Shown here piece by piece: positions 24,331-36,110 of a stretch of 64,000 nucleotides of DNA. The DNA is from Petunia secreta (Eukaryota > Streptophyta > Magnoliopsida > Solanales > Solanaceae). Location of the stretch: contig JARKIP010000021.1 in NCBI GenBank assembly GCA_029990175.1, positions 19,659,501-19,723,500 on the forward strand, given 5' to 3'. The notes under the pieces were generated by a model. It saw only the letters and a program-made list of their open reading frames with translations, was not told where the DNA came from and searched no databases. The translations under genes and the position numbers were made by a program. The stretch's first letter is position 1; every line of letters begins with the position of its first letter.

Positions 24331-25617
24331 ATGACCCGGTCTTCTAATAAAGAGTTGATTAATTACGATTATGAAATTGAAAGATCTTTGAGATTGTGTA
24401 GGAAAGGACAACAATCATCTACTCAGAAAGTAACTTGTGACAGAATGGAGCATCAAATAATAGAAGACAACAACCCACTAGGAGTCCCACCACCAGCCCT
24501 TGTAGAAGAGGAGTTTGACGAAGTGGTGCCAAGACCAGCAAACAGAATCCTAAGGGATTATGCTAGGCCAGACCACTTCAACTGTGAATCTAGTGTTAGA
24601 AAACCCCCAGTGGCAGCCAACAACTTTGAAATCAGGACCAGCCTGATTCAAACAATTCAACAACCTTGCACTTTCACTGGTGATCTAAGTGAAGATCCAC
24701 ACAGTCACTTAATCGATTTTTTAGAACTGGTTGAAACTGGTAAGTACAATGGAGTATCTCCTGAAGCAATCAAGTTAAGGTTATTCACTTTTTCTTTAAA
24801 ACTCGAGGCCAAAGCTTGGTTGCCAAGTTTGCCTCAAGGGTCCATTACCACATGGGACCAGATGACTAAGAAATTTTTGAATAAATATTTTTCACCTGCT
24901 GAAACAACAAAGTTGAGACAAGAGATATCTAATTTCTTGCAGACTGACACTAAGTCAGTTTATCAAGTATGGGAAAGATTGAAAGCAATGCTGAGAAAAT
25001 GTCCACACCATGACATTCCTGAACATATGCAGTTATACATTTTATATCACGGGTTAAAACTCTCTTCTAGAAATGTGATTGACGCTGCATCAGGAGGTTC
25101 CATAATGAGAAAGACCACAGAAGTAGCACTCCAATTGTTGAATGAAATTTCTGAGAATGCCGTTCAATGGCAATCTGATCAGGTGATCATCAAGAAAGCT
25201 GCTACGGTAAATCAAGCAGATGCTTTAAATACACTAACACAACAAATTGCTTCTTTGGCATAAAAGTTTGAATTTTTTCAGGTTTATACGCAACAAACAA
25301 GCCATTCTGAGACTTGTGACATGTGCGGAGGAAATCATCTTAACCATGAATGCCAAGCAACCAATCAGAATGATGAACATATCAATGTCATCGGTTACAA
25401 GTCATATCCTTTTGGAAGTCCTATAGCACAAAAGTATCCAGGATTTCAATGGAGCAATCCAAACGGTGCTGAGAACTCTCAAATCTTCCAAAAGCAATAG
25501 GTACAAAGTCCACCAGGATACCAGAATCAAAACCGAGGGCAACCAAATTTCAAGCCCTATCAGCAAGCAGCTCCATATCAGCAAAGGCCTCAACAAGCCC
25601 ATCCAAGTCTATTGTAA
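24331..25617 (+). pseudogene. Athila-type gag with in-frame stops
   Basis: The first 310 codons are open and encode the Athila gag core: FTGDLSEDPHSHLIDFLELV, LKLEAKAWLPSLPQGSITTW and RLKAMLRKCPHHDIPEHMQL. A TAA at 25261 interrupts the frame; the same frame continues through a zinc knuckle CDMCGGNHLNHEC (25315-25353) to a TAG at 25498 and a TAA at 25615. A glutamine-rich tail follows the knuckle. The usual gag C-terminal region joining to protease has been replaced by the inverted integrase segment at 25637-26387. Confidence 0.85.
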
Positions 25618-25636
25618 AGGGCACATCTGTAACAAT

Positions 25637-26387
25637 GGAGTAACATCTGTAACACTGTAAGGACCTGTCCATCTAGATTTCAATTTCTTGGAAATAACCT
25701 GAGTCGACTATTGTAAAGGAGTACATGATCTCTAATTTTGAAACTTTTTTGTCGAATCAAGTTTCATGCCATTTTTTTTTCTTTTTAAATCTTGGCATTT
25801 TCATAAGCTTCCAACCTCAGCTCTTCTAATTCATTAATCTGAAAGAATCTATTTTTACCAGCAGAGTTTAATTCAATGTTCAGCATTTTTAATGCCCAAA
25901 ATGCTTTATGTTCTAATTCAACAGGAAAATGACAAGCTTTTCCAAAGACTAGTCTGTATGGGGATGTACCAATTGGTGTTTTGAATGCTGTTCGGTATGC
26001 CCATAATGCATCATCTAATTTTAAAGCCCAGTCTTTTCTTGAGACTCCAACTATTTTTTCAAGTATCCTTTTTAATTCACGGTTGGAAACCTCAACTTGC
26101 CCTTGTGTTTGAGCATGATATGGTGATCCTGTTTTGTGAGTCACACCATATTTGGAAAATAAAGCAGAAAATTGTTTATTTATGAAATGAGTCCCTTGGT
26201 CACTGATTATGACTCGTGGTGTGCCAAATCTAGTCAAAATATTTTTTCTAAGAAAATTGCACACGGTTCGAGCATCATTTTTTCTCGTAGGAATGGCTTT
26301 AACCCATCTTGAGACATAATCTACAATCACGAGGATATATGCAAAAGAATGAGATGAAGGAAAAGGGCCCATAAAATCTATTCTCCA
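25637..26387 (-). repeat. Inverted copy of the element's own integrase region
   Basis: Read on the minus strand this segment matches the element's own sequence at about 29165-29910, from VDYVSRWVKAIPTRKNDA-type integrase core into the region after the core. It contains a 195-codon open frame (26372-25785) with ISDQGTHFINK and GQVEVSNRELKRIL, parts of the DDE catalytic core. The matching sense-strand copy is stopped at 29372 and again near 29515. It lies between the gag zinc knuckle and protease. The two copies form an inverted repeat of about 0.75 kb per arm separated by about 2.8 kb. Breakpoints are judged from where the two sequences stop matching. Confidence 0.88.
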
Positions 26388-26393
26388 CTAGAT

Positions 26394-29300
26394 TTGTTGC
26401 AAATGCCTTCATATGCTAAATTTTTGAAAGAAATTTTATCAAGCAAAAAGAAATTGGAAGAAGTTTCTATGGTAATGCTTACTGAGAAATGCAGTGCTAT
26501 ACTTCAAAATAAGCTACCACAAAAACTCGGTGATTCAGGAAGTTTTACAATTTCATGTACATTGGGAGGGATATATATTGAAAAAGCACTTTGTGATTCT
26601 GGAGCTTCAATAAATTTAATGCCATTTTCTGTTTTTAAAAAGTTAGATCTTGGTGAGATGAAAAATACGATTGTCTCTCTTCAGTTTGCAGATCAAAGTA
26701 CTAAGAAATCTAAGGGAATTATTGAAAATGTGCTCGTGAGAGTAGATAAATTTGTCTTCCCTGTAGATTTCATAGTACTTGAAATGGAAGAATGTCCTGA
26801 TGAACTAATAATTTTGGGTAGACCTTTTCTTGCTACAGGTAGAGCAATCATAGATGTTCATCAAGGACAACTAATTTTGAGAGTTGCTGAAGAAAGAGTC
26901 ATTTTTGACATGCAAAAGATTCTAAAGTTTCCAGGAGATGGGTCATCATCTTCTTGTTTTTCAATTGACATGATTAGTGATCTTACAGATGAATTTAAAG
27001 ATAATCAATTGATTCCAGACTCTAGGGAGAGGTGTTTGGCCAATTCTGGCACAACACAGGATGATGATCCCACCACTAAAAGTGAATCAGAAATACTAGA
27101 AAGATATTCTGAGGATGAAGGAATTCAATCAGAAGGAGTTCAACAAAAAATTGAACTCAAACCTCTCCATTCTCATTTAAAATATGTTTATCTTGAGCTT
27201 GAGTTATTTCCAGTCATTATTTCAGCTTCACTAACTGCAGAACAGGAGGATAAATTAATTGAAGTACTGCGAGCACACAAAGGAGCCTTGGGATGGACTA
27301 TTGCGGACATCAAAGGGATTAGTCCAGCTGTTTGCATGCACAGAATCCTCATGGAGGATAAATACAAACCAATAGTCCAATCCCAAAGGCGATTGAATCC
27401 AACAATGCAAGAAGTGGTGAAAAATAAAGTTATTAAGCTTCTTGCAGCAGGTATCATTTACCCGATTTCTGATAGTCCTTGGGTAAGTCCTGTTCAGGTG
27501 GTACCAAAGAAAGTAGGTATGACAGTTATAAAAAATGAAAATAATGAACTCATACTTACTAGAACTGTTACAAGATGGAGAGTCTGTATTGATTACAGAC
27601 GGCTCAATGATGCCACTAGAAAAGATCATTTTCCTTTACCATTCATTAACCAAATGTTGGAAAGAGCGGCATGATATGGTTTTTATTATTTTTTTTATGG
27701 ATATTCAGGCTATAACCAGATCCCAATTGCACCAGAGGATCAGGATAAGACAACTTTCACATGTCCCAGTGGAACCTATGCATATAGGAGAATGCCCTTT
27801 AGTCTATGCAATGCACCTACTACATTTCAGCGGTGTATGTCTGCAATTATCTCGGACATGACCGAAAAGTTTTTGGAAATTTTTATGGATGATTTCACAC
27901 TTTTTGGTAAAATATTTGAGGATTGTCTTCACCATTTGACCTTAGTTCTTAAGAGATGTGAAGAGACAAACTTGATTCTTAACTGGGAAAAATGTCATTT
28001 TATGGTTACAGAGGAAATTGTCCTAGGACACAAAATCACTGCTAAAGGGATAGAAGTTGATAAGGCTAAAATTGATCTTATAGCAAGATTACCCCTCCTA
28101 CAACTATTAAAGGCATTAGAAGTTTTTTAGGACATGCAGGTTTTTACAGACGGTTCATAAAAGATTTCTCAAAAATTTCAAAACCTCTGACTAACCTTTT
28201 AATGAAAGACGTTAAGTTTGATTTTTCAGGTGATTGTTTGAAAGCATTTGACACCCTTAAGGAAAAATTATCAACTGCCCCTGTAGTTGTATCCCCTGAT
28301 TGGAGTCACTCTTTTCAGGTCATGTGTGATGCTAGTGATACAGCAGTTGGAGCAGTTTTATGCCAGAGAAAAGATAAGATTTTTCGTCCTATATACTATG
28401 CCAGTAGGACTTTGAATGAAGCTCAGTTGAATTATGCCACAACAGAAAAGGAACTACTGGCAGTAGTATTTGCATTTGATAAATTTCATTCTTATCTGAT
28501 AGGAACCAAGGTCATTGTTTTTACTGATCATGCAGCGTTAAAATACCTCTTAGCAAAGAAAGATGCCCGACCAAGATTGCTAAGATGGATTTTACTCCTC
28601 CAAGAGTTTGACCTTGAGATAAAAGATAAAAAAGGAACGAAAAATCAAGTTGCTGACCATTTGTCTAGAATAGAGAACTCTCCTCTTGAGATTTGTGATA
28701 TAAAAGAAGAGTTTCCTGATGAACATATTTTTTCTGTCAGCTCAGTTGTGACTCAACCACCCTGGTTTGCAGATATTGCAAATTACTTGGTTGGAAAATG
28801 GACATCCCAAGATCTCTCTTACCAGCAAAAGAAAAAGCTTATTTCTGATGCTAAATATTATCTGTGGAATGAACCTTTATTGGTTAGGATTTATGCAGAT
28901 ACTATTATCAGAAGGTGTGTGCCGGAAGATGAAATGACCAAGATTTTGCATCATTGCCATGATGGTGCAATTGGAGGACATTATGCTGCAAATCGGACTG
29001 CATTTAAAGTCTTGGAGGCTGGATTCTTTTGGCCAACACTTTTCAAGGATGCACGTGCATATGTTTCACAATGTGACAGGTGTCAGAGAACATGTAACAT
29101 CACCAAGAAAGATGAAATGCCTTTGCAATCAATACAGGTATGTGAAATTTTTGATGTTTGGAGAATAGATTTTATGGGCCCTTTTCCTTCATCTCATTCT
29201 TTTGAATATATCCTCGTGGCTGTAGATTATGTCTCAAGATGGGTTGAAGCCATTCCTACGAGAAAAAATGATGCTCGAACCGTATGCAATTTTCTTAGAA

Positions 29301-30040
29301 AAAATATTTTTACTAGATTTGGCACACCACGAGTCATCATTAGCGACCAAGGGACTCATTTCATAAATAAATAATTTTCTACTTTATTGTCCAAATATGG
29401 TGTGACTCACAAAACAGGAACACCATATCTTGCTCAAACACAAGGACAAGTTGAGGTTTCCAACCGTAAATTAAAAAGGATACTTGAAAAAACAGTTGGA
29501 ATCTCTAGAAAATAATGGGCTTTAAAATTAGATTATGTATTATGGGCATACCGAACGGCGGTCAAAACGCCAATTGGTACATCCCCATACAGATTAGTCT
29601 TTGGAAAAGCTTGTCATTTGCCTGTTGAATTAGAACATAAAGCTTTTTGGGGATTAAAAATGCTGAACTTTGAATTAAACTCTGCTGGTAAAAATAGATT
29701 CTTTCAGATTAATGAATTGGAAGAGCTGAGGTTGGAAGTTTATGAAATTGTCAAGATTTACAAAGAAAAAACAAAAAAATGGCATGACAACTTGATTCGA
29801 CAAAAAAGTTTCAAAATTAGAGATCAGATACTCCTTTACAATAGACGACTCAGGTTATTTCCAGGAAAATTGAAATCCAGATGGACAGGTCCTTACATTG
29901 TTACAGATATTACTCCATACGGAGCAATTGAAATTCAACAGATCAATGGAGGAGACAAGTTCAAAGTAAATGGCCACATGCTAAAATTATACTTTGGAGG
30001 ACAGTTTGAGAAACAACCATCAGTACCCATGATAATCTGA
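26394..30040 (+). pseudogene. Athila-type pol: protease, RT, RNase H, integrase (broken)
   Basis: The first 426 codons (26394-27674) begin with MLQMPSYAKFLKEIL, then protease (LCDSGASINLMP active site; LIILGRPFLATGR), and enter RT (WRVCIDYRRLND). A frameshift near 27670 moves RT to other frames, with the catalytic box EIFMDDF near 27885. Another break occurs near 28130. From 28202 an open stretch encodes RNase H (VMCDASDTAVGAVLCQ; LLAVVFAFDKF; VADHLSRIEN) and the integrase HHCC finger and core (CQRTCNITKKD, WRIDFMGPFPSS). A stop at 29372 cuts the core, with another near 29515. The integrase C-terminal part (29618-30040, GPYIVTDITPYGAIEI) is open. It cannot make a full polyprotein. Confidence 0.9.
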
Positions 30041-30320
30041 TAAATATCACAGTTGCTACGTCGAGCTGGCGACGTTAAACTCAGAACTACGGTTTCTTAC
30101 CCATAGCTATTGAGGGTGAAGCAATGGAGCCTCATAAGTCCAATATAGATTTGAGTAATTAAATGCTTAACCCATTGATCTGGTTAATATCCAGGTTATT
30201 GTGCAACCAGACATCTCATGAAGGCCTCTACAAAAACAGAGTCACCTACACAGGAGTAACTCCATGGTGATCGGTATGCCTAAGTAACTGGTTGGTTAGC
30301 CATTTAATTATGCAAATCAA

Positions 30321-31559
30321 ATGTTGGCTCAGGTAATTTTTTGGTTTACATTTAAACCGGGATCCCATGAACATATTCACATCAAAAAAAATAATGATGG
30401 TTTTCGAGGAAGAAACCTCAGGTATAGGACACGACCTCTTCTTGCTTTTTTGAGTTCTTGGTTGATTCCTATCAGCAACAAAACCGACATATACTTGAAC
30501 CGATTAACTTTGTTACATGCCATTTGTTCAAGGATGCCTATAAATGTTGGTAACAATATTAACGCCCATATCAAAATGTACATGTATGACCTTACTGTTT
30601 CAAGTCTATGGTTTCCATCAACCATTACTAAGCTGGTTAAAAATACGGGAATTAATCATAATCCTAATCCTAATTTTATGACACCTTCACACAAAATGAT
30701 AAACAAACACTTCTGGGCAAAATGTGGACCAACTATTGGGCCAAGAAAAAGAGAAGGGGAAGTAGAAGAGCTTCCAAGGAATAGGAGAAATGAAACACTT
30801 GTTTCTCCCGGTATGATGAGGCATATGATGGAATCATTTACTGAAAAATTTGAGTCTGTGGAAAGGAAGCTTGCTGGAATGAAAAGTGAGATGCAGGACA
30901 TGAAAAATGATGTGAATGAACTGAAGAATGAGTTGAGAAAAAGTAATGCTGAAATAAGGGAGATGAAAAATGCAAATGTGAAAGTTGATGGAATGGAGAC
31001 AAGATTGATGTGGAAATTGCACAAGATAGAACATATTCAAATGCAGCACGTCATTTACGACTCCACAATGATTTGGCAATTTGCAAATTATGTGCAAAGA
31101 ATGGCTTACTATATTGGTTATGCCGAAACAATTCAGTTTCTTCCATTCCTGTTTGTTGATCCATCTTCTTGTCCTATTCCTAATTTCAATCCTATTCATG
31201 AGTGGCAAGAAATGGCACAACAACCACCTCCTCCACCACCCGCAGAAAATCCACCACCACCAAATCCACCACCCCAAGAACCAATCACCTCTGACAAGGG
31301 CAGTGGGACTTTCTCAAATTTAGTGGATTTTGCTGCTCTTTTTGAAATGGCTAATATCGCAACTAACGTAGAGAGATCAAGGTCAGCAGAATCTGATCTA
31401 GATAGTGAGAGGGCCAAAAGGCGAAAAATAGAGAAGGGAAAGCAGGTGGTGGAGAAGGGAGATGAACTTTCTGATAGTTGGAGACTTGTCTCGATTACAC
31501 AACCTAGTTACGCTTGGTTTGGAGATGGGGACATTGGAGGGAGTGGAAGAAACTCCTAA
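30321..31559 (+). CDS. Envelope-position ORF3 of the Athila-like element
   Basis: This 412-codon frame lies after integrase, the place of the env-like ORF in Athila elements, and is uninterrupted while gag and pol are broken. The first 140 residues (for example LLHAICSRMPINVGNNINAH) resemble the putative plant transposon protein domain common in such ORFs. Residues about 165-240 are heptad-like and charged, a likely coiled coil; about 300-320 is proline-rich; and a basic cluster AKRRKIEKGKQ near 365-375 could be a nuclear localisation signal. I see no convincing signal peptide or C-terminal membrane anchor, so an envelope function is doubtful. Confidence 0.65.
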   Translation: MLAQVIFWFTFKPGSHEHIHIKKNNDGFRGRNLRYRTRPLLAFLSSWLIPISNKTDIYLNRLTLLHAICSRMPINVGNNINAHIKMYMYDLTVSSLWFPSTITKLVKNTGINHNPNPNFMTPSHKMINKHFWAKCGPTIGPRKREGEVEELPRNRRNETLVSPGMMRHMMESFTEKFESVERKLAGMKSEMQDMKNDVNELKNELRKSNAEIREMKNANVKVDGMETRLMWKLHKIEHIQMQHVIYDSTMIWQFANYVQRMAYYIGYAETIQFLPFLFVDPSSCPIPNFNPIHEWQEMAQQPPPPPPAENPPPPNPPPQEPITSDKGSGTFSNLVDFAALFEMANIATNVERSRSAESDLDSERAKRRKIEKGKQVVEKGDELSDSWRLVSITQPSYAWFGDGDIGGSGRNS

Positions 31560-33511
31560 TTAAGCTATCTCATAAGGCATCCAGGAGGATTTGCACTTAA
31601 GTGTTGGGGGGAACAAATATTTTTGGAAAGGAATCCGAAAAAGAACAAACAAGATCAAGTCCAGTTTTTTGTGTTCAGTATATTATTGCTATGAATAGGA
31701 ACAATAGTATTATTAATGATGTTTGTTTTCTTGTTTTATCTATTAGTACTTAACAGTAAATTTTTGGAAAAGATTTTGGATATATGTCCATGTATGTGCG
31801 TGTCTGTATAGGTATACAGACATACATATCCATTGATGAGAAAATATTAATGATATGATAAATATTATATTTTTCACTTTATTTGTAAATTTTTGTCTCT
31901 TTTGTTATTGTTATTAATAATGTGTTTTGTTTACAGGTACTTAGCTTTAAAAAAAATTGTCTCTTTTTAGTAATCTAACATTGACCAAGTGTTTTTTTTT
32001 ATGATATTGAAGATACAGACACGTGACAAAGGAGAGCTCTAAAAGCAGAATTATTTTAACTACTTTCTTTTCGACTCTGGATAAGTATACACACTTCTCT
32101 TTTAAAGAACATTTCCACACTGTGGATATCAAATTGGAAAATTAAGTTTCTCTCATTTTATTTTATTTTTAATTTTTTTTTAAAAAAAATATTAACTTTT
32201 TTTTTTCTTATATCACATAATTTCCAATTTTAAGAATGTGATCACAGTTTCTTTCAAGCTTTTTTCTGTGATTGTATATTTGAAAGCCAAAAAGATTTTT
32301 ATTTTTGTAAGTAGTATTCTCTATTTTAGTTTATTATATTTTCCTAAAAAACGGAGTTTATCCACTTTTTCATTTTTCTAGGGATGTGTTTGCATCCATG
32401 AGAAGAAAATATAGATAATATTTTCTTCCTACCTATGATATTTTGTAGGTATTTAATTAACAAATTAATTTTTTTCATTATGTTTAATATTATTTCTTTT
32501 TATCTTCACCATATGATTTGTCATGTTGATGATTTTTATTTTGTGAAGTAAGAGCAAGCATCTTCAACTCAGGTAATCATTTGAATTGAGAAAAGTTACG
32601 ATCACAAAAGCAAATGAAATTAACAAACTTGGCTAGAACTTGCTCTAAATGTTTTTCGAGGCGAAATAATAGACGACACTGATTTTCAAAAAATGAAATT
32701 AGGCATTCTTTGATACACAATTCTAACCTCTTTATTTTCATGCAAATATACATATATTACCTCCTAGAACCCTTCTTTCAGCCTTAATCTTATTTCTCGA
32801 ACACCATAATTCTCTTTAAAAAAGAGAGAATAAAAATCTCATAATATATATAGTATGCATTAAATATACACATTTATATATACATATTTAAATATAATCA
32901 TTATTTCTTCCAGCTATGAATGAGCAAAGATTGGTATCAACGAAAGGAAGAAATATTGTGAAAAAAAAAAAGAAGTTTGTATGATTGTTATGATTTTTTT
33001 TTTTAAAAAAAAGCAAGTACTATGAAATGATGGAAATACTGAGGATTAAGAAATATTTGCTCAAAGCTGGAAGAGGAAAAGTCACTATAAATATATCCAT
33101 ATACCCTACCAGAATGAAGCCTAACATTACAAGCCGAGAAAAGACTTAAAAGGATTTTGAAAATGAGTGTTGAATCTATATTAGTGGAAATAAACATGAG
33201 GAGCAAACATATGGACCAGACGATGATACTAAATGAATGAGTGATCATAAATCTATCAATTCTGAAAGATTCAAGGGGAGAAAATGCAAGTTCTTATTGA
33301 TCGAAGTGGAATTCAAAAATAAGGTAACGAATTTGGTGATTTAAAAAGGATGATTGCATTAAAAATATTGAAAGAAGTTTATTTTGAATAACTTTTTTAT
33401 GCTACAAAGATCATGAGTTTGAAGAAAATGTTCACAAAAAAAAAAAAGGTTTATATATGTGTATATATATTTTTCCTCGAGGACGAGCAAAAGTTCAAGT
33501 ATGGGGGAATT
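31560..33511 (+). other. Non-coding 3' region of the Athila-like element
   Basis: This 1.95 kb AT-rich stretch has no supported gene. It ends in a purine tract ATGGGGGAAT (33501-33510) directly before the 3' LTR, which would prime plus-strand synthesis. Long untranslated regions after ORF3 are common in Athila elements. Confidence 0.65.
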
Positions 33512-33562
33512 TAATGAATATAAATTATTCATGTATTTTTATATATAAATTTAAATATTTTT

Positions 33563-35736
33563 TGACACGACCTTCATTTTCGGCTAGGCCGTGCGGGCAC
33601 CCGGCCACCTTCCCTAGACCTGTCGAGCGAACCCTATAGAAAAAATTGATATAAACGGCGCAAAATTACCTTGAAAATAAAATTAAACATGACCTTAACA
33701 ACATAAAATAACTCTCAAGGATAGACATATATACAAACTGTCTGGACAAAACAACTAACTACCCAGAATACACAGGTTTAAAGGTTTCCAGATCAGACAT
33801 CTAAGAAGGCCAAAAGATATACACACCTCACGAAGGGAGCAAAAGTAAGGAAAACTGTAATATCTGAAGTTGGTGGCCGCAATGAACAGAATGGCTTACC
33901 GTAGACAGCTGAGAACGTACTATCCTCAATCACGGCGCGACTGGATGGGTCCTGGAGCAGAATCTGCCGAACGAAAAGAAAACACAAGGACAAATAGGGG
34001 GTGAGTCATAACGACTCAATAAGTGCGAACAAACTAGCAACCTCGAAAAATAGATACGCTAGTCAGGGAAACGGAACAAGAAAACAATCAACAAATAAGC
34101 AATGCACATATAAGCAGAACAGTAGTCATGTACAGAAAATCTACACAATAGTATGAAATGAAATGGAATGAGATGAAATGAAATGAAATGAGATGAAATG
34201 AAATGAGATGCAAAGGGTCACATGTGCCAAATGAATGGAGCGGAATCCTCCTGCTCCGAGGGCGGAATCCTCCTACCCTCAATATGATGCGATGGAGCAG
34301 AATCCTCTTACTCCGAGGGCGGAATCCTCCAATCCTCAATTTGATACAATGGAGCGGAATCCTCCTGCTCCGATTGTGGAATCCTCCTATCCTCAATATG
34401 ATGCAATGATAACCCTTCATCGGCGCGGGACTCTCATCGACTGCCGGGAAGTATATGTCAACTCACAGCCAGAGTACAATGCTCAGATCCTCAATGCAAT
34501 ACCGACAACAGGACATAACATATAATATAGAATGTAAATCCAAAGCTAAGGCGTAATGAGTACGCCTATCGGCAGCTACACACGTAAGGAACACGTGGTA
34601 GAAATCCACGAGGCCAAGTGCCTCCAAAGAAATGGATATAAACACTTACCGTATTCCAAAGCTAGCCCTGCTACTCAACAACTGCTTTTTCCTTTGGATT
34701 AACTGCCAAACGATCCCGCTCTATTCAATAAGCAGAAAAATTATATCAAATAAAGCTAAAGGCTTCATTCCTTATGTCTTAGGGCAATCCAGTTAGGAAC
34801 CTGATACTCTATTCGCATATGCAATACGCAGGCAAGACCTATGTACAGGGTTCAAAGTCCCATAACCAAACCCTAAATAATTACATTTATATGTTGCCCA
34901 TAACTCACTGAGTACGAATATATAATCATTTCCTTCTTCGGGGGCCAATTGACCCTTTAAACTATCAATTTAAGTCATTAGGGTGATGTCTAATATCCCT
35001 ATTTTTACCGTAAAAATAGATTCAAACACACGTAATAAGCTAAGATAATGTGTTAACATCATTACCTGGAGATTTGGGGTAGAAATTCTACTATTTTTCA
35101 CCTCTTTTTCCCTTTTTTCCTCTTTCTTTTCTAATATTTCTTTTCTCTGCTTTGCTCGTATGTTTCTGGTTGTATACATAACTTACTACTGCTAAGGGAT
35201 TAAACCCCTTAGCCAACCAACTTTGCAAATTTTAATTTTTTTAATAAATTCGCTACGACGATTAAAATTAAAATGAAATCCTAGAGAAGTCGAAATGATC
35301 CCAAAATTTTTAAGTAAGTTATACAAAATATATGTAATATACTCGCGAAGACGGATCTCAAATCGGACTCCCGGAATTCAAGATGCGAATTTAAAGAAAA
35401 AGGTCAAATTATTTAACTTTCGGCATTTTAGCGGTAACTAGCTGAACAACATCGAAATTCACTTTCCAAAAATCACAAAAGTCACAAATAATCATACGAA
35501 CCTAACGGCGCTTTCGGATTTCGAATCGGAGCTCATTCGCCGAAACCGAGCTCAAAAATATCTTTTTAATATTTATCGATAATAAAAAATGAAACCTTCT
35601 TCCGATGCCTACCAAACGAGGTCTGGTTTAGCTCAAATTTTACAGACATGTCCTAATGGACCTTACGAATATTTTAAAATTATCGGCATGCCAATCGGAG
35701 CCCTAACTTCCGAAACGACTGACCGAGGTCGTTTCA
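33563..35736. mobile_element. Solo LTR, family A copy 1
   Basis: The 2174-bp sequence begins TGACACGACC and ends GGTCGTTTCA, with a 5-bp duplication TTTTT (33558-33562, 35737-35741). No coding domain is present. TG...CA ends plus a 5-bp duplication without internal domains fit a solo LTR of a large Gypsy-type element. It is homologous over most of its length to 42452-44252. It carries a GAAAT-type microsatellite (about 34153-34211) and a 57-bp tandem array. Confidence 0.8.
34237..34407. repeat. 57-bp tandem repeat, three units
   Basis: Three consecutive units begin GGAGCGGAATCCTCCTGCTC or a close variant and end ATGATGCGAT-like. Both strands stay open in frames across it because the unit length is a multiple of three, which explains spurious reading frames. 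The homologous solo LTR at 42452-44252 has only degenerate remnants here. Confidence 0.85.
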
Positions 35737-35889
35737 TTTTTAATATTATAATAAATAAATAAATTATATTTTATTATATTTTCTAAAAAGTTTTGCGGAG
35801 AAAGTTCAATTGAGGAATGAAGACTACAAGCAAAAACAGAAGAAAAAAGAACAAAAAAGAGTGATGTATAAAGGAAAGAAGAAATGATA

Positions 35890-36110
35890 TTAAATCATGT
35901 TGCGAATTGAAGTCGCGACACCAATTTATGTCGCGACGGTAACTGTTGAAATTAGAACACCAACTCATGTTCTGGCTTGAAGTCGCAACACCAACTCATG
36001 TTCTGACTTGAAGTCGCAACACCAAATCATGTTCTGACTTGAAGTTGCAATACCAATTCATGTCGCAACACCAACTCATGTTCTGACTTGATGTCGCAAC
36101 ATCAAAGATT
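35890..36110 (+). repeat. Tandem repeats of about 31 bp upstream of the LTR promoter
   Basis: Units resembling CAACTCATGTTCTGACTTGA plus GTCGCAACAC are repeated just upstream of the TATAAATAGG box at about 36114. The 5' LTR carries fewer units (about 22910-23040), so the array has changed length since insertion. Confidence 0.8.

Noticed and set aside
30321..31559. Stand-alone host gene
   Set aside because: Its place between integrase and the purine tract of an Athila-like element, and its resemblance to ORF3 of such elements, explain it better.
34088..34525. Overlapping repeat-containing frames on both strands
   Set aside because: They come from the 57-bp tandem array, whose unit is a multiple of three; open frames on both strands are expected by chance.
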